64,000 nt of DNA from Tranzscheliella williamsii (Eukaryota > Basidiomycota > Ustilaginomycetes > Ustilaginales > Ustilaginaceae), in contig JALBYF010000048.1 of the NCBI GenBank assembly GCA_023212725.1, positions 84,951-148,950 on the forward strand, in the 5' to 3' direction. Numbering within the stretch: the stretch's first letter is position 1; each line of letters starts with the position of its first letter. Of this stretch, positions 10,701 through 20,793 are shown in pieces. Below the pieces are notes generated by a model that had not been told where the DNA came from, searched no databases, and saw only the letters and a program-made list of their open reading frames with translations. The position numbers and the translations under genes were made by a program.

Positions 10701-12431
10701 CTAGGTCCTTGGCTACCCCATGCATAATTGTAATTTCGCGAAGGATTATCGGCCTGATCCTGGTCGTGATTGCGTATTTGGCTCATGTCAAGGACGGGGG
10801 CGGAGGGAACTGGAGGCATTGGTACGGTGGCCGCTTCATCCTTGCGTGGCGGCGCAGGAGGAGTAGCACCGGCTGCAGCTTGGTTCTGGCTATTATGCTG
10901 CTTCGCGCCGCCATTGGCGCGGCCCGCACGCTCGGGGATGAAAGTGTCTTTGGTGTCGGCAGCTACTCCAAGCTTATGAGGGGCGGGCATGCGCATGCGG
11001 GGCTCGACGAATGCTCTGCGGTAGTCTTCCTCGCTGTCGGTCTCGGAAGGAGTGCCTTCCTGCTCTTCCACGTCCTCGAAGTGCGAAGTGTAGCGTTGAC
11101 CAAGCGGGACGTTGGCTCGATCGTCGTGGACAACCTGACTTGCAGATTGAGATGGTGTTACTGAGGCGACTTCGAAATGATGCGGATGTCGTGGATCTGG
11201 ATGATGGCCAGCTGCTGGGTGGGGAAAGTCATGCGCGAACGGTAGCGCATCCGGCCGTTATTGACGTTGTGATGGGAATATGGAGGCGTAATGGAGAATG
11301 CGTGGCGATGTGGCAGCAACAATGGGACAAGTAGAGCCAGCAGCGTGTGGATGATCAAAGCAAAGGGGAAAGGGGAAAGTGGGGTGCGTCAGTCATCCAG
11401 TGCACAACTTCAAAACGGTTGATGCACTCCAGCATTTCCAGTCTGAAAATAGATCGCCAAGTACTTGACCCAACCTAACAGCCAACAATGTGAACGGCAC
11501 AAGGCCTCACTTTACAGGTAGTTGCTAGCTGTTGCAGATGAGAAGGGCCTGTGGAAAGCATCCAGACTGACTTACGATTGAGATCCTTGTGGAAGCGTCC
11601 CTGATCGTCTCGCGTCAGGTTGGCGCCATTGCCAGCAGCTGGGGAGCCGTGAGAATAATCATGCTCGTCGCCTTGCGAATGGCCGGCGCCGTGCTGGTAG
11701 TTAGCATGGTATCCAGAGCTGTGGGCTGGATGATCGTAAGCGCCAACGGCAACGCCGTCGTCCGCATACATGCTTTCATACTGGCCTCCACCCGACGCTT
11801 GCAGAAGGGGGCCGTGGGTGTCGAAGTCGTCCAACAGCAAGATGGCTTCCTTGGCAGCCTCTACCATGATAGCGCCAGCATCGCCCATAGTCTTCATACG
11901 CATGGTGAGCGCCTCTTTAAAGGTTCTCCGCTTGACGCCAACGAGGGCTGCTTCTTCGCTGGCTAGAACCTGTTCGCAGGCGTGAAGCTCTCTCTGTGCG
12001 GCGTTGACCTTGTCCATCTTGTCGTCTTGGCTGAGGCTGGAATCCTTCTTGCTTACCTTTTTCTTGCTTGCCTTGATCAGCCGTCCAACGAGAATGTCGC
12101 GATCACGAACCACGGAGCGGATGCTCTGTTCTCGGTCAAGAACATCCTTGAGTGCACTTCGGTATCCGTCCATAGCTGAAACGTGAGTGCGTTGTGCGTC
12201 TGCTACGGAGGCGAGAATCTCTGCTAGCACCTGTGATGCCTTGGCAATGTCAGGCGCCTCGGAGGTGCCCCATGCTGCCAAGGCGCTGGCAGCTGCATGA
12301 CTAGAGGCGGTAGAGGCGGCGAGATTCTCGATATAGCTTTTCTCTCCCTTGATCAGATTCTGTAACAGCCTGGAATCGGTTGGATGTGGCCGCGAGAGGT
12401 TCGAATGAATGGCCTGCGGTGTCATCGACAT
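7778..12431 (-). CDS. BAR/eisosome-like coiled-coil protein with ~1100-residue disordered tail
   Basis: Two exons: 12431-11576 and 11214-7778, intron 11215-11575 (GTAAGT...CAG). The join is in frame (AAT-C|CA-GCT) and gives 1430 residues. Residues about 10-200 are a long helical region (start MSMTPQAIHSNLSRPHPTD, then RLLQNLIKGEKSYIENL, YRSALKDVLDREQSIRSVVRDRD, AAQRELHACEQVLASEEAAL). Its layout resembles the BAR-type helical bundle of Pil1/Lsp1 and related fungal proteins, suggesting membrane-curvature binding at the cortex; this is by resemblance, not a proven hit. The rest is low-complexity Ser/Pro/Ala/Lys sequence with acidic and basic patches, typical of phosphorylated scaffolds. It ends in a basic aromatic peptide (KKGFFGRFKRNKN) suited to membrane contact. 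The acceptor is a tandem CAGCAG. An upstream ATG at 12901 could be joined in frame (see findings). Confidence 0.72.
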
Positions 12432-14706
12432 CTTGGAAAGGATCGGCTGAGGCCAGGTATACAGCAGTAGGATATCAGCTCGCGGAGGCGATGTCGGGCC
12501 GACGTGTCGATGTGCGATCGGACAGACTACGGATGAAGACCAGAAAAGCACAGCTGAGTATGTCCAAACACGCCACGGCTCCGGGTATCGTTGATGATGG
12601 AGGGACAAGAGGTGGTGACAGCGGAAAGGAGATGGGCGGGGAGAAGAGATGGAGGCATAGTACCTAGCACGGAATCTGGAACGAGAAGCGGTCAATGGGA
12701 AGCGCTGCGAGGAACGGCCTTGCACTTGCCGAGGTTGTATAAGCCGGATGGATGGCTTAGGCTAGCTAACGACGAGCATCCTGTAGGTCCGCTTACGATG
12801 ATGAGGAGGTGCAGGCGCACAGCGCCGATCTGGTCGACGGAAATGCAATTGAGTTGAAGCGACAACTGAATGGCCATTTGCGGATCAGCGGGAGCTGGCA
12901 TGCCAGTTTGAGAAACAGGATTACTACCTATTCATACATGCATGAGCTGCTGCTTTTCAAGTCGTAGCAACACCAAAGTTAACTCCACCTGCGTCCTACG
13001 TTTCAGCTGTTGAAATCACAGTCGCTATGATTACGTATCCTATGTTGATCTGCTCGGGCTGCTCCGACAGCCCCACTTAGCTTAGCCTCCGCTTGCTGCT
13101 TCACGTTAAGTTAGTAACATGGATAACGAAACGAGGGGAGTTCCATTCAGCGGTATGGCCCCAAATCGTGGAAGGCTCCGATGAGCTGACAGCCGCGTTC
13201 ACCTGAGAGTATGGGCTTGGCGTTCGTCAACCTGTCTCCGTTGTTACATCTTTGCAATATTCGAGGCAGGCAGATCGATCTATCCGATTCTCGACATGAA
13301 AAAGTCGATCTGATGACAAAACGATCGGGAGCGGTTGCACTAGCACCACGGACATTAACACATAGCCCATCACCTGTTCCCCTTATCCCGCCAAAGAGTA
13401 TGTGTTATCGTGCTCAGCGATCATCAGCTGCGTGTTGTTGGTGTGACGGGTATGGCCTGTATCTAGCGTCCTCTTTGATCTCGCTGGTGAGCGCCATGAT
13501 GGAGGACAAGGTTACCGTGATGACCCATGAGCAGTCTGGGCGGAGCTGGAGCCGGAGGCAGTCTGAGCTAATCTTGAGGAATAGCATTCCCACGGTGGTT
13601 GGATGGCGGATCGGGGCCGAGTCCCGCCAAAGCATCGGACGGATGCGCCGGCTCTATGATAACTTGTCTGCGGGTGAAAGGCTTGTGGCGCGCAGAGAGA
13701 ACAGTGTGCGATTGGGATTGTCATCGCAACGGAGCGGGTGAGAAAACAGCGACTGAAGGCACACTCACAACTCCACACCTGCGCATGGACAATGTGAATG
13801 CGCATACAGCCCAGTAGTCAGCCTCGCTGAATGGCACCAAAGCCGTGACGGCCGTTGCACCGAAATTGGACCGGCCACGCCGAGCCTCTTCTGGGTTTCA
13901 AGCTGCATCGTCCTGCCATCTTGCATCTCCAAGCGGAGAGCCCTTGCACTCATAGCCAAGTACAGGTCTCGCGCCTCCACAGCACTACGGCCTTTCCGGT
14001 TCTGCTTTGCCGCCACCTATCACCTACAACGGCTGCGCCGGACTCTGCCTTTGCCATGGCAGACCCACTGCCGTGAGCCTCACACTGCTAGATGCGACTC
14101 TAGCTTAGCCAGCGAAGCACCCACAACCTTATCACCAACTCACGGACTGGCAGATGAGACGTTCCTCTCCTAGTCCGACCTCACACCGATTTCACTACTC
14201 CACCAGCCTTGCTCCGCGAGACCAGCCGTCTGCCACAACACAACCGCACACAGCTTGGTCACACGTGGAGAGCGAGCTGGGTGGTTGTTCAAGACACTTG
14301 ACAGTCTCCGACGCCGTCGTCGCTGGGAGTGGCCTCCTTCGCCCTTGACCGTAGGTATACTTACACTGTCCGGTCTTACCCTTCCTGTCGGATCACTGCG
14401 CTTGGTTGTGTAGGGAGAGGCTGAGTTCGGCTTCATCCCGGTGGCTGTGATTCAGAGACCACCGTAACTGCTTCGACCGACCCGCTCCGTCAGCCACTTC
14501 CGTTGCTTCACCTTCGAGTTTAATTTTGGCTTCGGCATCTGTCTACTTACTGTAGCAGCCTGCAGCTTAGCTCAGACTAAGCTTTCCTATGCTTTAGCCG
14601 CGAATACGGCCAGCCGTGCGCCGCTCATTCGCGCTGCACCTTCATCAATCCCATCAACCTCGGCACTGGTGGTGACCGTCACCGTGCGGATCGGCAGTCG
14701 GTCACG
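12432..14706. other. Divergent intergenic region, BAR-like gene / GH32 gene
   Basis: 2.3 kb. The first 470 bp carry a minus-strand open stretch from ATG 12901 to a GTAAGC donor at 12796-12791, which may be a leader exon of the BAR-like gene. ORFs in 13211-13805 exist on both strands but lack recognisable domains. 14100-14700 is pyrimidine-rich on the plus strand, as expected for the leader of the GH32 gene. Confidence 0.4.
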
Positions 14707-16566
14707 ATGCCTCAGTCAGACGGAGAGCTGGTCTTCAAACCTACTCAGACCGACGAGCCGCCTCCATTGTGCTGCCCATCCGTCTCTCCCATCTTGGGAT
14801 ACGTCGACAGCCCTCCTTTCCCCCAACACCTTCCGTGCTCCGCCATGCACAAAGCCTCGTTTTCGGACCCCGCCCCCAAGGACAGCGCCCTCTTCCACCA
14901 GTGGAGGCCAGCGTCCCATCTTCTGGCCCCGCATGGCTGGATGAACGATCCATGCGGCCCATCGTATGATCCACGAACCCAGCTATACCATCTATGGTAT
15001 CAATGGAATCCCCGCGGCTCCACCTGGGGCAACATGTCCTGGGGCCACGCGTGCAGCCGAGACATGATTCATTGGAAGTCCAGCCAGCATCCCGTCCTCG
15101 AGCCAGGTAGGAATCATGACCACGAAGGCGTCTTCACCGGCACTGTACTTCACCGTTCGCCGCTAGGCTCGCCGGCAGAAGCTGCCGAGGGCAACGAGAT
15201 GACGGCCATCTATACTGCCGTCTCCAAATTGCCTATCCACCATAGCTTGCCCTACCATCACGGCAGCGAAAAAGTCGTCCTCTCCACCTCCTCCGACGGC
15301 GGCCAGACTTGGACGCCCCATGGAGTCATCCTGGCCGGCCCTCCGGAAAAAGAGCAGGTGATCTCTTGGCGCGACCCTTACATTGCGCCGTGGCCTCTGT
15401 TGGATTCCTTGCTTGGACGGCGGCAAGCGGGTTTCTATGCGCTAGTCGCAGGCGGCATCAAGGACGCCACACCTACCATCTTTGCTTACTCTGTTGATCC
15501 CAGCGACCTCAGTTCGTGGGACTATCTCGGTCCGCTGTGCAACGTTGGCTGCAATCACAGAGCAGCGCCCTATGCGATCGACCTCGGGAAGAATTGGGAA
15601 GTGGCCAACTCGCTGATGCTTACAGAGAAGCGTCAGGACGGCTCCAGCGGCAGACGGAGCGAACATCTACTGATCAACGTGGAAGGTTGCGCCCCTCCGG
15701 GCCCGGCACGCGCTGCGGTCATCCTAAAGCTGGACATTGAGCGAAGCGAGGTGGCGCATCAGGCCGTCTGCTTGCAGCCCGCCCACGTCGGCATGCTGGA
15801 TCACGGCTGTCTGTATGCCGCCAACAGTTTCCACGACGAAGCGAAAAATCGCCGAGTCATGTGGGGTTGGATCACGGAGGACGATTTAGCCGAGGACTAC
15901 TACGAAACGCAGGGGTGGTCAGGGGTGATCAGTCTGCCGCGCGAGCTGTTCTTCCGGGCAGCATCGGATGATGTTGGGATCCGGCCTGCAGACGAGGTTG
16001 GGCAGCTTCGACGGGGTGCCGAGCATCAGGCGATTTCGGTGGCGACACTGCTGGTTGCGAACGCGGTAGCGGTTTCGGTCGGTGGGTGCACGCTGGGGGC
16101 GGTGGGGGTCGAGCGTATTGGGCGACGGTCGCTGGAGGTGGTGATGGTGCTGGACGAAACGATGCCGGGCCTGCTGGTGGCGCACAGCGCCGATCTAGGC
16201 ACGCGGACGGCAGTCTACGTGCGCGACGGCGAGCTGGTCGTCGATCGCAGCCACTCCTGCGGCCAAACCAGCGTGCGCGCCAAGCGCATCCAAGTCAACA
16301 CCTCAACCCTGCGCGCCCCGATCCCGGCCCAGCGCGCAACCCACGACCCATCCCCCCAGCACGCCCTACGCCTCTTCCTGGACAACTCGGTCCTTGAAAT
16401 CTTTGTCAACGACACCACGGTGCTCTCGACACGCATCTACCCGGATCGCACCGACACTGGCCTCTCGATCCTCGTCTCCCCGTCGCACGCGCCTCCGCAG
16501 TCTGACCGGCCGCCCGTGCACGTCTGGCACGGCCTCGCCAACACCCACCACGGCTGGATCGATTAG
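14707..16566 (+). CDS. Glycoside hydrolase family 32 (beta-fructofuranosidase-like), no signal peptide
   Basis: Retaining beta-fructosidase fold (five-bladed propeller plus C-terminal beta-sandwich) acting on sucrose or fructans. 619 residues, single exon, ATG at 14707. Signature WMNDPCGP begins at W78 with nucleophile D81; WGHACSRDMIHW follows; the transition-state motif WRDP is at 221-224 (D223). The acid/base Glu is expected at E298 in NWEVAN, where the family normally has WECPD: the Glu is kept but the following Cys is not. The C-terminal sandwich includes the typical LRLFLDNSVLEIFVNDT. The N-terminus is hydrophilic with no signal peptide, so the enzyme is probably intracellular and would need a disaccharide carrier. 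Sucrose, inulin or levan specificity cannot be told. The last 600 bp turn from G-rich to C-rich coding. Confidence 0.88.
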   Translation: MPQSDGELVFKPTQTDEPPPLCCPSVSPILGYVDSPPFPQHLPCSAMHKASFSDPAPKDSALFHQWRPASHLLAPHGWMNDPCGPSYDPRTQLYHLWYQWNPRGSTWGNMSWGHACSRDMIHWKSSQHPVLEPGRNHDHEGVFTGTVLHRSPLGSPAEAAEGNEMTAIYTAVSKLPIHHSLPYHHGSEKVVLSTSSDGGQTWTPHGVILAGPPEKEQVISWRDPYIAPWPLLDSLLGRRQAGFYALVAGGIKDATPTIFAYSVDPSDLSSWDYLGPLCNVGCNHRAAPYAIDLGKNWEVANSLMLTEKRQDGSSGRRSEHLLINVEGCAPPGPARAAVILKLDIERSEVAHQAVCLQPAHVGMLDHGCLYAANSFHDEAKNRRVMWGWITEDDLAEDYYETQGWSGVISLPRELFFRAASDDVGIRPADEVGQLRRGAEHQAISVATLLVANAVAVSVGGCTLGAVGVERIGRRSLEVVMVLDETMPGLLVAHSADLGTRTAVYVRDGELVVDRSHSCGQTSVRAKRIQVNTSTLRAPIPAQRATHDPSPQHALRLFLDNSVLEIFVNDTTVLSTRIYPDRTDTGLSILVSPSHAPPQSDRPPVHVWHGLANTHHGWID

Positions 16567-16818
16567 CGCCACGCCGCATCGCAAACCCCACCGCCTCGAG
16601 CACACCACACATCCGTACCCCTTGTAGCTCGCTCCGGCTGCACTGCAGACGCCCGCTGACTGATACCACGCTAATGAGCAAAAGAGTCTTGGGTACACAT
16701 AGTGCAGTGGCGGCGCAGGAAGAATGTCCGTGGCCTATGCTTTGCAAGTGGAAATGATTATGGCTACAGCGTGCGAGACAACGAGGCTACCAGTGTTCGA
16801 TCAGAAACTCTTTTGGGA

Positions 16819-17391
16819 TTAGAGACCTTTTTCGGAAAGGGCGAAGGCGAAGGAGCGGATGGAGGTCCATACGCGTTCCTTTTCGGGGGACTGGTGCTCG
16901 ACGTTGGCGCCCTCGGCGGCCTGGAAGATGATGAGGAGGGTGGCGGTGGGGGCGACGAAGAGGACGTCCTTGGTGCCGTTGGTGTCGGCGTGGAGCGTGA
17001 CGATTTCGAGGGGGTGCTGGTCGCCGCGCGGGCCCGAGATGGTATACTCTTTACCGGCGATGCTGATCTTCTTGGCGTTCTCCTTGATCTGGGCGTCCGA
17101 GACGGCAGGCGCCGAGAGTTGGACAAACAGGTCGATCAGCTGGCGCACAGCCTCGGGCTCGAAGGCCTTGGAAAACGATGGCACCGAGCCCTGCACCGCC
17201 AGCGCATCGTCCTTGTCAAACACAGCGTAGTTCTGGATACCAGAGGCGGGCGGGATCTGCAGCCGCGCAAGCTCGGCAAAGTCCAGGTCAGACAGCACCG
17301 ACTTGCGCTGCGGCCCATTCATGTCCGCCACCGACGCCTCCGTGCCGGATCCGGTATGAGGCCCTCGGTTGACTGCGCCACCGCCTGCCAT
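16819..17391 (-). CDS. Hypothetical protein with profilin-like layout
   Basis: 190 residues, single exon, ATG at 17391-17389, stop TAA at 16821-16819. I do not recognise the gene. After a Gly/Ala-rich start of about 30 residues, the order of elements resembles profilin: a strand with an acidic turn (NYAVFDKDDALAVQGS), a helix (FEPEAVRQLIDLFVQL), KKISIAGKEYTI, then DVLFVAPTATLLIIFQA, ending in a helix (VWTSIRSFAFALSEKGL). Profilins have VFD/LDG..VWAQS, VGGEKYMV and ILIGVYDE in the same order. The Trp-bearing N-terminal helix and poly-Pro pocket residues of true profilin are not evident. Roadblock/LC7 folds look similar, so function is open. It converges on the GH32 gene, 252 bp away. Confidence 0.6.
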   Translation of the reverse strand: MAGGGAVNRGPHTGSGTEASVADMNGPQRKSVLSDLDFAELARLQIPPASGIQNYAVFDKDDALAVQGSVPSFSKAFEPEAVRQLIDLFVQLSAPAVSDAQIKENAKKISIAGKEYTISGPRGDQHPLEIVTLHADTNGTKDVLFVAPTATLLIIFQAAEGANVEHQSPEKERVWTSIRSFAFALSEKGL

Positions 17392-19431
17392 GATTGCAAA
17401 GTGTATGTGTTGGGGTTAGAAGAAGCCAAAGACGAGAGTCGGTTTCTGGTGCAAGGTAGCTGGTACAGGACTTCGACGATGAAGGCTTAAGTACAAAGAA
17501 GGATGGTTTGGATGAGGCCAGCCGGCAGGGATAGGCTGCTTTATATACCTGGACCTTCGCCTTCCCGAGCGCAGCGAAGCGACGATGAGGGGGCACAGTG
17601 GCTTCGATGTTTGACATCACCTCACAGCACATCACGAGCCACTCACACTACTGCCGCAAGGAGTGGCAGCGTTAGGGCATCACAGCGAGGGCGGCAAGCT
17701 TTGTCATCTCGCGACCTAGCGCCTTACTGCTATTTGACGTGTGACGCAACCTGCAAAACCGCAACGGCGACGCGTCCATTTCACATCACTAAGTCGACTT
17801 GGCACCGTTCCGTAACGCAAAAGGTCCTCCTCCTCTGCCGTTCACATCTGCGATGCAGATCAATTCAAGGTCAGGCAAGGCCGTCTGTGAAGCTCCTCTT
17901 GGCCAGCAGTATGCGACTCTTGACGATGTGCGATTAACCTCACCGTGCATTCACATTGCTCGCCGTCCGCTTGTGAATTGCCGCAGACGTTTCCGTGCCG
18001 TTCTTCCTGAAGCGCTGACATACACCGCCGTCGACCTGCGGGAGCGCCAAGGATCATATGTTAAAGCGTAGATTGATCAGCTTGCATACACTTATACATT
18101 CTATGATTTACAGATAAGCAAGGCAGCCCGTGCTTTCTATCATAACCAACCTGTGAATACATTTAAAACCAAGCAAGTGCGACTAGTGTTGCGGCTTCAA
18201 CAGACCTTTTGTCGCTGCGTTATTCAACAGCGCTCGCTCGCTCCTACTCGTCCTGCCACTCACACTACTTGTCGTCGCGTATGTCCGTCTGTTGGCTGCG
18301 CACATTCGGGCCCGCCTTACCAATGCTGCTTACATTGAAGAACGGGCCCAGTTGTTCGCAAACACAGACTGTGTAGTTCTGCAGGCCGGCGCGAATCGAC
18401 GGTATGGACTATCTGTGCGGCTGCGGCTCTCGGATCGCTTCGTGGCGCCTAGCGACAGGGTAGCGGCTAGCGTCGAGCCTGCGTTGCCATCAAAACGGCG
18501 CTTTCTGGCTCTTTGCTAGCAGCCTCGCTCCCTGTACTGCTGCTTCTGTCGTCGAACGCTTGTATCTGCCTGCACTGTTCTTCTGGAATCCGCAGTGGAG
18601 GCACGTCCGTGCATTGAGCAGCAGCGGGTTGCCTCGACCCATGTAAACCACGGTCAGCTCATCAACCGAGGCGGCTTGCGTGCCAGAGCCACTCCCGCCT
18701 CGAAGCTTGTCGCCCTTCAAAACGGCACATGAAATGCTGCGTTACGTCCTTCAGAATTGTCTCAGTAGCTTCATCTGCCAAAGGACACTGTTTCCATCCG
18801 TGTATACAGGGGCAGCTGCGTTCCCTGCTTCATTTCGTTCGCACCCTCTTGTTACGCAGTCAGCCAGGCACCATGGTCCCTGGATCGAACGCCCGCCGAA
18901 GTACCAGCGACGCCTCTTACTTACACGCGAACGGGTCTTGCCGACGCTCCTCCGCTTCGCCGGACCTGGGCCTCGCTCGGCCGCCGCTGCTTGGGCGCTA
19001 CATAGGCTCTTGCGTCTGCAGTCTACTTTCGTGGCGTTTCTTCTCGACCGACTAGCAGCACGGACTTCGTCTGACGGTTGGTGACGCAGAATGTTCCGTT
19101 CCTCTGTCAAGACGGCGGTACGCAGCACTCGCTTCCAGTGCGGGAGTCCGTGCTGCAGCTCTGAGCGCTTTCACAGAGGCGTTGGCAGAGTCTGCCTTGG
19201 CGTGATGAGCGGGCCCTGGACGTATACATACGACCGGTTTACAGGCTGACACGCTGACTTCATTGCCCTCCTTCTGCCCACTCTGGCCCTCGGCTTCCCG
19301 ACTGCCGTTCCCACGCTTCTATCTTGCGCCGACCGGCTCAGCAGTTACTGCCTTTGTGAACCTGGACACATGGCAGCTTGTTTTTTTTCCATTGCTGGGC
19401 ATCCTTTCGTCTATACAAGATCGCTATCGTC
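17392..19431. other. Divergent intergenic region, profilin-like gene / 7TM gene
   Basis: About 2 kb with no ORF of protein-like composition and no RNA gene recognised. A T-run at 19379-19388 sits in the presumed leader just upstream of the 7TM gene start. Confidence 0.5.
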
Positions 19432-20664
19432 ATGGGTACGGTCGAGAGCAAGCCGAGTCCACAGGGCGTCTACGTCCACGCGTATGCGCCCGCTGACCTG
19501 CCCTTCTCCATTGCCGTGGCCGAGGGGCCGTATCTGATTCTGGACTTTATGCTCTGCATCCTGGCCGGGGCGAACGCGGCGCTTTTCGGCATGTATGTGC
19601 AGCAATGCTGCGGTGGCGCGTCCGGCTGGCGGCTGTGGAAGCTACGCGGCCGGGCGAGCAAGCGCCGGGCGGTCTCGGTGCAGACAGCGGCGTCGGGCAC
19701 CGGCAGGGACCCGTGGTATCTTCAGCTGGCGGTGGCGGTGTGCGTGGCGATCAACATCATGTTTGCGCTCATGGCGGCCAGCACCTACTACTTCCGCAAT
19801 TTCGTCCAGATGTATGCTCCGCTCGGATTCGACATCAACAAGATGGAGTGGTATGTGGTGGTGGCGCATGTCTTCCAGGCAGTGCCGGATGCGGTGGGGC
19901 AGACGTACTTTGCGATGCGGATTGCCAAGCTGTTTGACCGGCGGCGGGCGAGCACGCGCGGGTGGGTGGCGGTGACGCTGGGGGCGATTGGGGTGCAGAT
20001 GGTGCTGATGGTGTGGTTTGGCGCTGCCTTCTACCGCGCGGGGACCAAGGCGCGGCTGGCACACGATACGCGGCTGCGGACGCAGGTGCGCTCGATCATC
20101 GTGGCGTGGGCGGTGCTGTTCATCCTGATCGAGGCGGCCATGACGGGGACCACGGTGGCGCGGCTCCTCTGCCTGCGCCGCCGGACCTCGCTCGACGGCG
20201 CCAAGCGCGTCATCTTCAAACTGGCGCTCTACTCGCTGCACGGCCAGCTCGCGCTGACCACCATCTCGCTCACCTCGGTCTACCTCTTCCAGAAGAGCAG
20301 GGTCGGCTGGTACAGCCCGTACTACCTCACCAGTGGCTCGGTCTACACCGTCGTTCTGCTCGCCAACCTCCTGTACCGTGCCAAGATTGCGCGGCAGCTG
20401 CACACCGCCTCGTCGTCCCACCCGCGCGCCTCGTCCAGCCCCGAGCGCGACTGGCGCCTCCCCATGCACACCCACACTCACACCCGCACCGACGATGCCG
20501 ACACCGACGCTGAAGTGCGCCACTCCACGCCGCTCCCGCGCCCGCGCGTCCCCACGCCCTTCCCGGACCCCCTGCCCGTCTCGGTCGGCATCCACCCCTC
20601 CAAGCCGCTGCCCCCCCGCCCGCACTTCCCGCTCCCGCCTCCGCGCGCCCTGCCCAAACACTGA
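19432..20664 (+). CDS. Seven-transmembrane protein, basidiomycete DUF6534-like
   Basis: 410 residues, single exon. The ATG at 19432 (MGTVESKPSP) is the first in frame. Seven hydrophobic segments can be picked: about residues 25-55 (YLILDFMLCILAGANAAL), 90-115, 135-160, 180-205, 215-240, 255-280 and 290-315. The arrangement, with PDAVGQTYFAMRIAKLF before the fourth helix, resembles the DUF6534 membrane proteins that are abundant in basidiomycetes; ligand and function are unknown. The cytoplasmic tail (about 95 residues) is Pro/His-rich, with an HTHTHTRTDDADTDAE stretch and Pro runs. Convergent with ARO1, 129 bp apart. Third codon positions switch from G to C at about 20160. Confidence 0.65.
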   Translation: MGTVESKPSPQGVYVHAYAPADLPFSIAVAEGPYLILDFMLCILAGANAALFGMYVQQCCGGASGWRLWKLRGRASKRRAVSVQTAASGTGRDPWYLQLAVAVCVAINIMFALMAASTYYFRNFVQMYAPLGFDINKMEWYVVVAHVFQAVPDAVGQTYFAMRIAKLFDRRRASTRGWVAVTLGAIGVQMVLMVWFGAAFYRAGTKARLAHDTRLRTQVRSIIVAWAVLFILIEAAMTGTTVARLLCLRRRTSLDGAKRVIFKLALYSLHGQLALTTISLTSVYLFQKSRVGWYSPYYLTSGSVYTVVLLANLLYRAKIARQLHTASSSHPRASSSPERDWRLPMHTHTHTRTDDADTDAEVRHSTPLPRPRVPTPFPDPLPVSVGIHPSKPLPPRPHFPLPPPRALPKH

Positions 20665-20793
20665 CCCCAGACCGGGCTCTCCCTTGGCTTCCGCAGCGGT
20701 GTACTCTCCCATCCGCATCGCCACGCTCGAGCAGCACAAGAATCGGACCGTGAACAGGTGTGAGATTCGAGGAGAGCGCGAGGGTGCGGGATT

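Noticed and set aside
11158..11358. Separate small gene ending YRSRMTFPTQQLAIIQ...SPQ
   Set aside because: It overlaps the intron and acceptor of the BAR-like gene; splicing CACCCAG|CAG joins the two large ORFs in frame, which explains the region better.
13211..13741. 176-codon plus-strand ORF with ATG
   Set aside because: No domain, unnatural composition, and equally long frames on the other strand; not enough to call a gene.
19642..20739. 365-codon minus-strand ORF opposite the 7TM gene
   Set aside because: Mirror of a conserved membrane protein; rich in Arg/Gly/His and caused by GC-rich third positions.
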